A stretch of DNA of 64,000 bases from NCBI GenBank assembly GCA_019454045.1, contig SKCR01037641.1, positions 1 to 64,000 of the forward strand, given 5' to 3'. The notes below the pieces were generated by a model. It did no database searches. It had not been told where the DNA came from and worked only from the letters and a program-made list of their open reading frames with translations. Numbering within the stretch: the stretch's first letter is position 1; each line of letters starts with the position of its first letter. This DNA comes from Zanthoxylum bungeanum. Lineage: Eukaryota > Streptophyta > Magnoliopsida > Sapindales > Rutaceae. The position numbers and the translations under genes are program-made. Positions 45,406-56,794 of the stretch are shown here, in pieces.

Positions 45406-45410
45406 GGAGC

Positions 45411-47240
45411 TCAAATGACCTGAAGAGCAAGAAAAATAGTAAAAAAGTTTCAAATTTTGGTTGAAATTGGTTGGTTCCATATCATCAAGCTTGGTGAATG
45501 AGATTCCAAACTCAAGGGATGTTTCCCCTTTTGTGTGATAGCATTTGAGATTTTTGAAACAAAAATCTCTAAACAAGAAGCCAAGTTTCACGTTAATGGA
45601 GAGAAAAAGATGAGTGTGATTTTCGGCCAATGAGAGAAAAGTGAGAAGTGTGTTGACTTTTTTGATTTTCCAAAAACAAATTATGATATACCAAATCTCA
45701 AAGTTTGGTAAAAGTCATTCACCTTTTCAAGATAATGTGTTTTACAAGCTAACATCAAAATCTCTACTAACTTCTATCAAATAAAAGCTAAGTGTTTGAC
45801 TAATGATGTGACTTATTGTGGGCCCCACTTTAAATCAAAATCCGAGTGGGCCCTCAAACACATTCCGGGCTCAGGTTCGTTAATTCCGAATTAACGAATT
45901 TTCTGTTCCGACTTAATTAAATCAAATTTAATTAAATAATTATGCCTAGCAAAATTACTATTAAAGTCGCTCGCGAATTAATTCTAAATTAATTCGTTCG
46001 CCCGAATTAAAATACAATTTTAATTCCGTTATGAAATCTAATTTCATTTAACATATCAAATATATTATTTAATCGATTAATTCCAAATTAATTGTTCTCT
46101 CTCTTCTAGTTGAATTTTATCCAAGATAAATTCTCGTCGTAATTAATCCTAGATTAATTTTCTCCCTCTTCTAATTAATCCCAGATTAATTATGTTCGAG
46201 TCCAACGTCATCGGTGAATCTTCGGGAAGCGACCCATGAGATCCCTGGATATGTTGGCAGTAAATTCGGTCGTCGGACTATCCGAACACGTGCGTACCCA
46301 GTACCACATTCTTACCGATTTACAAGACATGGTTGGCTTCTAGCAAAGCGTCGTGCCTTCCTAATTCTCCAGAAATATTTTTTAAGGAATATATATAATC
46401 TTTGTCAGGCATAGTATACATAGTATTGCGTATTGCGATCCAGTATCGGATGTCACATGCAAGGCCTGGGGCTGGAATAGTGTCTGCCCCGTACGAAGCA
46501 TATATCAGATCACAAGCAACTAGTCTCTATAATTGGATAATCATGACATTGTCATATTATCCCGATAGTTGCAACATAATAGAGAACCAGTTATGTATTC
46601 ATGCGTGATCATCATCTCCATATGACTGAAGTGATACTTCCGTCTTGACATCACACCCAATACACTATGATTCTCAATAAACCCAGAAGAGGCGTACAAA
46701 GAACCTGTTAAAGTCCCGGATGACCAAAACCACAACATATTGATTTTCGCAAGTATTAGCGATGCAAGTCTTAGGTTAAGACCAAATACACCTACCCTGA
46801 TGCGGATTCCCATAGACACATAGTCATACTACCAATGGGATTCCGCGGGGTCTATCCAGAGCGAAGCTATTTCCGTACCATCGGTAAACACAACCTCCTA
46901 TCACACTTGCATAAGTATCCAATACTTAAATATATGAGAACTATGTCGTTATGCTCCCACAAAACGCACAAGTGCAATACTAGTCTATTTCATATTATCG
47001 ATGTCCAGTCTCGATAATACTACGACTAGGGATATTTAATGATTAAACCTTTGTGGATTGATATCGTCTCATATCCTATTAATCCGGAACTAATCATAAG
47101 GACTTTTATCATTTATATGTATTCAAGTAATCTAATTACAAAATGATAAAATAGCAATTTCCATTGTCAGATAGTTAATTTGTACAAAAACCACAATGTC
47201 TTTTACAAATTGTGACGCTATGGGTCATAATTGTCCAACA
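45411..47240 (-). mobile_element. CopiaG-type LTR, one end missing
   Basis: The right end TTGTCCAACA (47240) is the LTR start on the minus strand. The sequence follows the CopiaG LTR leftwards for about 1.8 kb (for example the CGGTGAATCTTCGGGAAGCG block at 46210, shared with 50010 and 57810). The left end lies at or near the TRG insertion point and the boundary with the Ty3 fragment is unclear, because the first 50-100 bp are poorly matched. No interior follows; a truncated or solo LTR. Confidence 0.8.
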
Positions 47241-47566
47241 CCTCCATCCCCGTGTCACCACATGAACGATCCCGGGTCAAGGTCGTCATACAAGTATAGA
47301 ATGGATCGCATGTATAGATAATCAAAATAGAGTACCCGCTTTGTTTACTCTCTATGCACTATTTCATATTACTAACTTCAGACTTTAATCCTCTTGTGTA
47401 TGACACTCATACATTAAGTGTGAAAATACATGAGTAATCAAATGTAAACAAGGCAATTAACAATATGCGATTTAAATTAAACATTTTGATAAATTAATAA
47501 TGCATCTTTTATTTCAATATATAATTTTTTTTACAATACATAAGCTCTAGGCCATATATCCCAACA
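47241..47566 (-). repeat. CopiaT 5' LTR, part 2 (outer end)
   Basis: CCTCCATCCCCGTGTCACC... to ...ATATATCCCAACA matches 24322-24641. It is followed by TTGAA, the TSD partner of 239-243. Confidence 0.9.
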
Positions 47567-48315
47567 TTGAATAGTCCAATTAAATGTTCAAAAATAAATT
47601 GAATAAATAAGTTTATTCAAAATTTAGTAAATATTATTTATGAAATATTATTTACATTGATAAAAAATGTACAAACTATATAATAGTTGATTATATATAG
47701 TTTCGCGACAATGATTATTTGATAATCATTAATTTAATTAAAGTAACAAATTTTATAAATAGATTAATTAATTTAAAATTATTTATTCTAAATAAAATCC
47801 TATTTTATTAGGAAATTTTTTGTAAATCCTAATTTGATTAGGAAATTATTTTGTACACCCTAAGATTATGGAAAGACCAAAATAAAGCATCATTATCGTA
47901 GAACTCCCTCTAGAGATAAGAAGATGATTTTTGTTAATCCTAATTTGATTAGGATTAATAAAGGTAACACTATTTAAATAAAGTTTGGTTTGTTTTTATA
48001 TCATAATCATATCATACAATCCATGAAATTGTGAGCTAAAAAATAAAGCTTGGGGCTGCAAATAACAAAGCGAAAAATAACCCTATGGCATCAAGTTTCA
48101 AGGAAATTTTAGGATTGTAGAAATCGTTTTTACAATAAGGGAAATTCAATAGAATATAATTAAAATAGTTTTGATTGTGTTATTAATCATAATCTTAAGA
48201 TGAAAAAGAGCATCAAATACAAGACACGCAGCTTTCTTGGTGAAGACTCACAATTAGGAAAATCAAGTGGAGTTCACAAAGAGAATATATCTAGAAATTT
48301 TTTAAAGCTCATAGT
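47567..48315 (+). mobile_element. CopiaH LTR, middle part (outermost host element)
   Basis: The first 5 bases are the TSD copy TTGAA. The rest is AT-rich with LTR-like features: repeated CCTAATTTGATTAGGA palindromes (47827, 47938) and a TATTTAAATAAAG box (47972). It is interrupted at 48315 by SoloC2 (TSD ATAGT 48311-48315) and continues at 60741. No coding frame. The call as a Copia LTR rests on the primer-site-like sequence at 60798 and the leader similarity to CopiaT. Confidence 0.5.
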
Positions 48316-49026
48316 TATAACATTCCCAATCCAGGTGATGCTTCTGGTAAGGAATATGTCATACTATTCCTCTGATCCTCTGACTTTCTAACAATATTAA
48401 CTTATCTCATGTATGAACTTATGCACGAGACCGATGTCCATCTCAACCTTTATGAATGCATAACGCTTTTCTAACTAAATAATCAAATTCATTACGCATC
48501 ACAACCTTAGTAATATACAGTTATAACTATTTACATGCAAATTTTTTACTAATCAAACTATATGATACATGACATTCTCTGACACCGTCTAGACTGAATT
48601 GTGACTCGATTTGGTGGACCAAACCTTCTAGTGACAGCTATCAGTATCCATCCTCTCGAGCTTGTTCTCCGAGAATACCTGCAAAAACAAGGAAACTGTG
48701 AGTGGGGGATTAGACCATTGTACGATCTAAATGAGTGGATGAAAACTGAAATACTATTATGAAAATGTTTGGTTCTAAAATCAAAATTCAAGAAATAGCT
48801 TTATATGAAAACTTTTTTCCTGTCTGAAGACTCTGGACTCCTTTCTGAAAATCTCATCTGAAATCTCTCTGTAAAACTTATCTTTTCTGAAAGTCTCTTA
48901 TAAAACTGTTATTTCTGAAAACTTTCATTTCTAGAAAGATTTTCTGAAATCTGTATCTGAAAAACCATTTCTGAAAACTGATATTTGTCTCTAAAAACCT
49001 GACGTATGGGGGCGTTACGTATCACC

Positions 49027-49031
49027 GTCCC
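49027..49031. repeat. Target-site duplication GTCCC (left copy, CopiaG-2)
   Basis: GTCCC is repeated at 58837-58841. Removing the element and one copy restores ...TATCACCGTCCC-CCCTATACGCC, a hairpin unit of SoloC2. Confidence 0.92.
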
Positions 49032-51023
49032 TGTTGGAGTCCTCTAAGGGTCCCAAGATCAAAGATTAAGCATGAAACAATATGAATACATATCAAAGGA
49101 GGTGCAGAAAAACTCACATTGATCGGTAGAGATGCAACGAAGACCAAAAACGCACTGCTCCTCCTTGCTCGGCAGTGGGCTGTGCAAATGGTGGACTGCA
49201 CGGTGATGGCTTGTCTTCCTCCTCCAAGATTCGGCCATGGATGTAATTTGAAGCTCCAAGCTTTTGTTGATTCCATGCTCATGAAGACACTTCCCTATCA
49301 CCTTTGTATTCCTCCATGAGTGTGCTAGCACATAGATCTTGCAACAAAATCATTTGCTTCACCTTCTACTTCGGTCAAACCAGAAAAACCAGAAGAAGAA
49401 ATCGGTCTTGAGACCGTGAGAGAGATGAGCAATTTTTGGCTCCAAAAGGTGAAGACCGTAAAAAGAGAGAGAGAATTAGTGGGAAATAAAAAAATAAAAG
49501 GGTTTTATAATTTCCAAAATTATTAAACCATTTACCATTTTTAATTTCCAAAAAGCCAAACATTAAATGCTTGTCAATCACCTCACATCAACTCACATCA
49601 ATATCTCAAATGTCACATCACTCAAAGTGACATGTGATTTGACGTTTAATGTGACTAATGAATTGACTCTTGATTTGACTTGCGTGCCGCACTCGAATTC
49701 GAAATGCGAATGCGCTCGTAAATAATCCCGGGCTCGGGTTCGCTAATTCCAAATTAACGAATTTTCCGTTGCGTCGTAATTAAATGATTACGCCTAGCGA
49801 AATCACTATTCACGTCGCTAACGAATTAATTCTAAATTAATTCGTTCGCCCGAATTCAAATCTATTTTTAATTCCGCGTCGAAATCCAAATTAATCGTTC
49901 TCTCTCTTAAATTGATATTTTATCCCAGATAAAATTTCTCCGTAATTAATCCCAGATTAATTTTCTCTCTCATTAAATTAATCCCAGATTAATTAAAGTG
50001 CGAGTCATACGTCATCGGTGAATCTTCGGGGAGCGACCCATGAGATCCTCGGATATGTTGGCAGTAAATCGGGTCGTCGGACTATCCGAACATGTAAGTA
50101 CCTCGTACTACGTTTATACTGATTAACAAGACAAGGTTGGCTTCTAGCAAAGCGCCATGCCTACCCAATTCTCCGGAATCATGCTTACAGAATAAACGAT
50201 CTATATCAGGCGTAGTATACGTGGTATTGCGTATTTCGATCCAGTATCGAATGATCACGTGCTAGGCCTGGGGCTGGAATTGTGTCTGCCCAGTACGAAG
50301 CACATGTCGGATGTCTGGTAACTAGTCTCTATATCAGATAAACATGACCTTGTCATTTTATCCCGATGACTGCAGTCCTTAAGAAAACCAGTACCGTATC
50401 CTACGTGACCATCAACTCCATATGACTGGAATGACACTTCCGTCTTAACATCACACCCAACACACTACGATTCTCAATATACCCAGTATTGGCGTACACA
50501 GAACCGGTTAAAGCCCTGGACGACCGCAACCAAAGTATATTGATTGTCGCAAGTATTAGCGGTGCAAGTCTTAGGTTAAGACCAAATACACCTACCCTGA
50601 TTTCGGACTTCCATAGACACATAGTCATACTACCAATGGAATTCCGAAGGGGTCTATCCAGAGGGAAGCTGTTTCCCGTACAATCGGTGAAACACAACCT
50701 CCTATTACACTTGCATGAGTATCATATACCCAAACATATGAGAACTATGCCGTTGTGCCCTCACAACACGCACAAGTGTAATACTAGTCTTTTATCGATA
50801 ATACTCTGACTAGGGATATTTAATGATTTATCCTTCGTGGACTGATACTGTCTCATATCATTCTCCGTCCAGGAACAAATCATAGGGACCTCTCATCATT
50901 TATACATCTAGGTGATCTAATCACAAATGATAAAAGTGCAATCTCCTTTGTCACATAGTTAATTTGTACAACAACACCGTGATCTGTACAAATAGTGACG
51001 TTATGGGTCATAATTGTCCAACA
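49032..51023 (-). repeat. CopiaG-2 3' LTR (1992 bp)
   Basis: TGTTGGAGTCCTC... to ...GTCCAACA. About 50 bp shorter than its partner: the stretch with AAAATATATCAAATATATT present near 57635 is absent near 49883. Confidence 0.92.
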
Positions 51024-51034
51024 ATCTCCCACTT
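51024..51034 (-). other. Polypurine tract of CopiaG-2
   Basis: AAGTGGGAGAT on the minus strand, identical to that of CopiaG-1. Confidence 0.9.
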
Positions 51035-53850
51035 GGCCTATAGCCAGTCACTCGAGTGCTTGACACCCGAACTATGTACGGTTGGCTCAAACTGCTGAGA
51101 AATGCTTTCGTCAGCGGATTTGCATGATTATCATCTGATGCGATTTATTCGATCATCACATCGCCACGATGTATGATCCGAACGAATCAGATGAATTATC
51201 GAAGTATGATATGGATCGTTGATGAGAACATTAATACTTTAGCTTGTGTTGTAGCCTAGCTAAGCTGCTAAAAGAACTATATCTAATCTAATTAGATTTT
51301 ATCGACCCCAGAAGGCTTCTATTACTGCTTCAACTGCAGCAATAACCCGCATTTGTTGTTTATTCGGTAACAGTATCTTGCTTGGAAGATTTCCAGCTCA
51401 CTGAACCGTTATTCAAACTGTATAGTACCGTTTGCGACTTTCAGTCATCTTTATCGGTTTAGGAAACTTGCTACAGTGATCCCAGTCACTTCAAGTTCTC
51501 ATTCTCCATAGACTAAGATAACATCCTTAGTTCTATAAGATACTAACGAATGTTCTTAACTTTAATCCAGTGACTATCACTCGGATTGGCCTGTTTGTGA
51601 ATCCATATGCTCAAAGCGTATGAGACACCAGGTCACGTACATTTTTCAATGTACGATTTCTCGAAGAGTTTTCGAAAGTCAAGCTTTCGCCGATAATTAT
51701 GGGAATATCATTTCCAAGAAATTACATATTATCATTATATATAGGACAGCCACTGTCAGTGCCTCCCACTAACCTTCTTATATACACAAGAATGTTTTCA
51801 TTTTGAATTAAATCATAAACTATTATAATTACATCAAAACGATAATTCCTAGAACCAATGCTTGCTTCAATCCAAACATGGATCGATTAACCAGCAAACC
51901 TTGTTTGCTAGTTCATGTACGAAAAAACCGTCAGGATGTTTTAAACATCCTCCAAAAGGTTTCCTTTTCAGGAAAGCAATTTTCCGTCCAGCTGTCATAT
52001 TTCATAAATGAAACATGTAGCTTTAGCAAGCATTATCCAAATGGATTTACCATGGCAACATTTAAAAGGTTGAATCGTAATCAACACAATGTTGATAACG
52101 ATACCTTTCCGCTAAAAGCCTAGCTTTACACGTTGGTATGTTGCCATCCATGTACGTCTTCCTTGAAGACTTATACAGTACCAGTAGGCACAATGCCTTG
52201 TGGTACGTCAACTAGTATCCAAACTTGTTGCTATACATGGAATCCATTTTGGACTCATTACACTTTGTCATAATTGGGAGTCGATACCTTGTATCACTTC
52301 CTCATATGTAGTCAGTTGGTATACCTCAAAAGATTAACATTTTTACGAGGTGAGATCAGAAACCCATACCCCAGGTTGTTTTCTGAATCTCTCTGACTAC
52401 GCGGTTCTTGTGTATTCGAAGATTAATGGTAATAGTTACATCATTGATGAACTATTTATGTTCCATTAAAGATTCGGTGCCTGGAATAGTATTTCTCCGA
52501 TTTTCATCGAGTTTTACTATCCTCCCACTAACCACTGCATATCGGTATTCCTCTTAAGAAAATGGCATGGTGAGCAACAATCTAATTGTTCTCATGTGAG
52601 ATGTATAAGTACAATACTTATGGTATCCCTAGGATAACCAACAATTGACACTTATCCAATTTGGGTTCTAGTTTGGTATCATCCAAACATATTCCTGGCA
52701 TACCCAAATTTTCAGGAATGTGAAACCCGGTTTCTTTCCCGTTCATATCTAATATGATATCTGTCAAACAGATTTTAATGGAACCTTATTCTAAATAAGT
52801 TATGCACTGTTAATGTGTATCCGTTGAAGGAAATGGTAGCTCAGAGCGACTCATGATTAACCTTATGATGTCTAACATAATTCGGTTACTCTGTTCGGTC
52901 ACACCGTCAAATTGACATGTTCTGGGAGGAGTCCTCTTTTGAAAGAATATTATACTCTTTCAAGTATTTTAGAAACTTATTGCTTAAGTAATTTCCATTT
53001 CGGTCTTACCGTGACGGTATAATACTATAGCCGATCTGTTTGTCTATTTCGTGTCGAAACTTAAAAGTTTCTGATTTTTGTTCTTCAAAAGAAACACATA
53101 ACCATAATGCGATGCCATATCCGTGTAGGTCACCAAATATTCATAGCCACATCTAGCCTAGCTAGACATGGGCCCACTAACTTCACTATCAATTAGGGCT
53201 AACAGATCGGTGGCATTTACACTTTTACCAAGTAAATAGTGTTTTAGGCACTTTGCCCGATAAACTAGATTCGTAGACTTTATTTGATTGGAATCAAATA
53301 TGTCCTAGTACCCACTCTTCAAAAGTGCGGATATACGAATCTTGTTTAATGTGTCCCAGACAACATTGCCACTTTTAAGTTTCTCCCTAATCAAATCAGT
53401 TCGAGCTATTTGTTTATCATGATATACGTGTGAGATTTTTTTATATTCTAAATATAAATTCTGTTGTTCACATCTAATGTGTTTATCTTAATATCATCTT
53501 TATATAATAAAACACTTTAGTGTTCTAAAATATAAAAGTTCAATCTGCAACGGATTAAACACTGATATAAAGATAATGTTTCTAGTCAAACTAGTTACAT
53601 TATAACAGTTTCCTAATTTACGTAAATACCCAAAGGGTAGTTCCTAACTTAGGTATCTACGGTCAAAACAGCGACTTTCGTCCCGTTTTCGATTCGCAGA
53701 TTAATCTCTATTGAAGTCAGTATCCTGTTCAAAACAGATTGTAAACATCAATACATATTTATGTACCATAATAAGTATTTAAATCTAATTTTAATACTAG
53801 TAGTGAACATAATTATGACAAACATATTTGAAGTCAGAGCCTTGCTCGTC
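51035..53850 (-). pseudogene. CopiaG-2 pol, heavily decayed
   Basis: Recognisable only by colinearity with CopiaG-1. The RNase H region is at 51040-51420 (a decayed SWKxSKQETVTDS block near 51365-51405), the RT palm at ~51750-51800 (LGNDIP remains, YVDD does not), RT fingers at ~52080-52290, and the integrase-RT linker at 52345-52440 (ACAAGAACCGCGTAG and GTTTCTGATCTCACC shared with CopiaG-1 near 8360-8425). The integrase region is at ~52640-53290 and the protease end at ~53630-53790. The RT part is about 300 bp shorter than in CopiaG-1. Stops and frame changes are too many to list. Confidence 0.75.
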
Positions 53851-54410
53851 TTCAATTCCTTCTTGGGATATGTCCTCTTATCTTCCTAGAAGATTATAAT
53901 GATTTTGCCTTTGCCAGTTTCAACACTCCAAAAGCCTTTTGCCAAGCCTCGGGTTTCTAGAATATCGAAGTAAGGTGCGCCTTGCGCTACTTGCCAAATT
54001 GCAAACTTTGACTTTATATCCTTGAGAATAGTCATTAACTCTCCAAGAGTTTATTATTGTAATATATACTTCTAAAATCTAAATATAGATTTATGAAGAT
54101 CCTTCAATTTCAATATCATACTTTAAGAATCTAATTCTTAGTTCTGATAAAGAAATTAAGGAATCTATATGACAAGTATAATGGATTAAGCACTAAAGTT
54201 ATCATTACATGAATATTCCAAATATCATGTTCCACTTATTTGCTTAACTCCAGGCTTAGGCATAATATGTTATTTTATCAAATAAAGTAAATTATTGCTT
54301 TTTCCAGGACCATCCTGAAACTTAATTCCCAATTTGAAAATTATAGTCGTTTAAATACATTTTCACCCATGATTATGTTTTAAACACTAATCTTTCATTT
54401 ATCTTGATTC
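53851..54410 (-). pseudogene. gag: CopiaG-2 gag remnant
   Basis: Aligned to CopiaG-1 gag: start region near 54410 (initiation codon lost), GGAGAAAATGT-like phrase near 54360, CTCTTGGAGAGTTAATG near 54037 and the Lys-rich end near 53880-53930. About 250 bp of the middle is missing. Not translatable. Confidence 0.65.
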
Positions 54411-54660
54411 TAATAGTCCAACTATTTAATCAATGATTTGTGGTACTATGTATTATAATGATTATTATAGTCCAACTATATAATCAAATATAATTTAAAT
54501 TAATTAACCTCAATTACATTGATTACTATAATCCAATTATAAAATCAACTGTAAATTGAAATTAATTAATTCAAATATATTGATTACTATAATCCAATTA
54601 TATAATCAACTATAATACAGTCCAATTGCTTATAAAAACAACAATTTAAATATTAGTCCA
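54400..54660. repeat. Tandem ~65-bp AT-rich repeats before CopiaG-2 gag
   Basis: Three to four units of ATTGATTACTATAATCCAAT / TATAATCAACTATAA type. CopiaG-1 has only one or two related phrases (TTGGACTAAAATTTTATT near 6013), so the array expanded in this lineage. Confidence 0.75.
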
Positions 54661-56780
54661 ACTAACATTTAATTGATTTGACGAATGATATTGTTGGAGC
54701 GCGTATGGCGAGTAATTAAACGAATATTGCAAATTCAATTCTTGCCTCCCACTATTTTTCGGCGAGCCTCCAACCCTCTGTCGAGTACTCGGGAAACCGT
54801 GTTTCCTAGTGGGCTAAGATCCCGTTAAATATCACACAATCTTGACTTTGGCCAACAAATTGTATGATAATTAACTAAGTAGATCTCTAAGATCAATTGG
54901 ATCCAATCCAATTCCTAGATCCGGTAGGGGGACATCCAAGTCCGAAACATATATCTTATATATGCCAATACATCCAATGTATTACCTAACCTTTTTCCTC
55001 TGAATCAACTAAGCCTTGGCTTTGGCACAACAAACTTAGTGATCCCAGTCAAGCGCGACCCATTGACCATGGAAAGCTTCGTAATCAATGTCGATGGACA
55101 AGAAATGGTCTTGACTTTGGCCAACAAACCATAACTTGGACAAGACATTGACATGGAACAAAGCCTTCGTGATTCAAACACATCTTCGACAGACAAAGGC
55201 CTTGACTTTGGCCAACAAACCAATGCCGTCTCGAATCTTGAGTGAGAATCACTCAATGGAAGGAAAGACGCTTAATATTGAGCGAGGGTTTTTTGCGTGC
55301 AAATTGGCAACCAATTTATTATCTTTGTTAAGGTCTCATCACCATACACCCTTAAGCATGTATTCTAAATACATAATAAAGCGCATATGTAAAATAATAA
55401 TGATATACGAATGGATATTTTACACATTGATCCTAGATCAAATCTCTCACTTTCTCTCTCCAGCTAGCACTTGTATTACTTCTACCCGTTACACTACACT
55501 TCTAAAGAAACCTCATTTACATTTAGGGGAATAGGTGAGAAGAGAATACAAAGAATAAGAGGTGATAAGGCTGGACACGCAGGTCCAATTAATAAATCAA
55601 ATTTATTACAATTTCCAAAATTGCCCCACCCGACTAATATCCATCTGATATACATTATTCATGCATCACAACCATGTATTCACACAAGCATGTTATCTAT
55701 CAATCTAATCAAATTAATTAATCTGATAATTAGTGATCATCCAATGTTCAAACAACGATTTGATTTTGTTCGAGTCAAACTCGTTTTGCGAACAAGTACT
55801 CAAAGTACGAATTCTCGAATTAAATTAAATTACATAATTAAATCCAATTTAATACGCATTTAATTCTAATTCACTATTTAATTCCAAATTAAATATTACA
55901 CTTTATAAAATAAACCTTTACGACTTAAATTTCAAATTTAATTGTTACGGGTCTCAAAGCCTTATTAATATCCAATATTAATTTAATTAAAGTCCAATGG
56001 GCTTTTAATTAATTTCTTCAAGGCGTGGACTTTTGGTCAACTCGGGTCAAACCGAATAACCAAAATCCAATCCGGGAGTTACCCCATAAGCCCAAAATCA
56101 ATTTTGGCCCATTAGGCCCAATTAAACTATAAAGGTTCATTAGTCGCATTTGGGCCTTTTGGATGCGGTTTTGGGCCTAATTGGATCCAACCAATTTCTC
56201 CTAAACCCAACTTTGTACAACAAAGCCCAACAAGCCCAATAACAACTTTAAAAGCCCAAATCCAATTTAAGCCCAATAATTAAATTACAAAAAATTCCAA
56301 ATTCCCAATTTAATTAGTTAAAGTGCATAGTATTATTAATTACCCAAATCAATATTTACAAAACACCAAATTTGTCCAATTAATCATGCTTATCATCAAT
56401 GAATCATGTCCAACATAATCTGATCAAAATCAAACCCAATTAACACATGCTAAAGTCTCGGCCAAAGGGGAAAAATATGCCCGAATCAAATTCAATCCAA
56501 TTGAACCCAATCAAACATAAAATCAATATCCCCTAATGATTTCTAACACATCCAATGATCAAAAAAATCAAAATTCCAAGACAACTAGGGAGCCTCCATT
56601 TTCGGCCACAATAAGCAAATTGGGGAAAATCAATCCAATTAATTTTTCAACAAATTGATTACATATAACTCTAAGTTATCCATATACAAGCATATTTAAA
56701 CAAACAATTTGTCAAAAGCATGCTTAAATCAAAAAGCCCCAATTTAGTTAAGAACCCTAATTTTCGTTTCATCCTCAAAT
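54661..56780 (-). other. CopiaG-2 untranslated leader
   Basis: Colinear with the CopiaG-1 leader. The 132- and 130-codon plus-strand frames here (55136-55863) are not matched in CopiaG-1 and are taken as chance. It includes repeats of TTGACTTTGGCCAACAAAC (54843, 55111, 55201). Confidence 0.75.
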
Positions 56781-56793
56781 GGCTCTGATACCA
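56781..56793 (-). other. Primer-binding site of CopiaG-2 (tRNA-iMet)
   Basis: TGGTATCAGAGCC on the minus strand, one base inside the LTR. Perfect match to the standard initiator tRNA-Met complement. Confidence 0.95.
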
Positions 56794-56794
56794 T

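Larger units (their letters stand above)
33994..45410 (+). mobile_element. TRG: gag-only Ty3 (Tat-like) element with 3.8-kb LTRs, TSD GGAGC
   Basis: LTRs at 33999-37806 and 41584-45405 (3808 and 3822 bp), both TGTAGA... to ...TGTCTATA/TGTCTACA. GGAGC lies on both sides (33994-33998, 45406-45410). The interior is only 3.78 kb: a primer-binding site of the TGGCGACTCCACTGGGGA type, a broken gag with a Tat-type zinc knuckle, a ~1-kb minisatellite and a polypurine tract. There is no protease, RT, RNase H or integrase. This matches the description of gag-only large-LTR elements (TR-GAG/LARD class, family knowledge). It must have relied on another element's enzymes to move. Confidence 0.9.
244..47566 (-). 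mobile_element. CopiaT: Tork-like Ty1/copia element, split by nested insertions
   Basis: This is a minus-strand Ty1/copia element. Its 3' LTR survives as 244-457 plus 22974-24641, its interior as 24642-31330 (with SoloC1 inside), and its 5' LTR as 31331-32553 plus 47241-47566. The TSD TTGAA flanks it. LTR ends are TGTAGGAAAC and ...CACAACA/CCCAACA. A primer-binding site related to the tRNA-iMet complement lies at 31316-31328 and a polypurine tract at 24642-24651. Order on the minus strand is gag, protease, gag-pre-integrase, then RNase H; integrase and most of reverse transcriptase are deleted. The RNase H resembles the Tork/TAR lineage (family knowledge). Without insertions it would be roughly 7.6 kb. 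Confidence 0.85.

Noticed and set aside
55136..55863. 132- and 130-codon plus-strand frames
   Set aside because: They are antisense to the CopiaG-2 leader, have no counterpart in the CopiaG-1 leader and no recognisable motifs.
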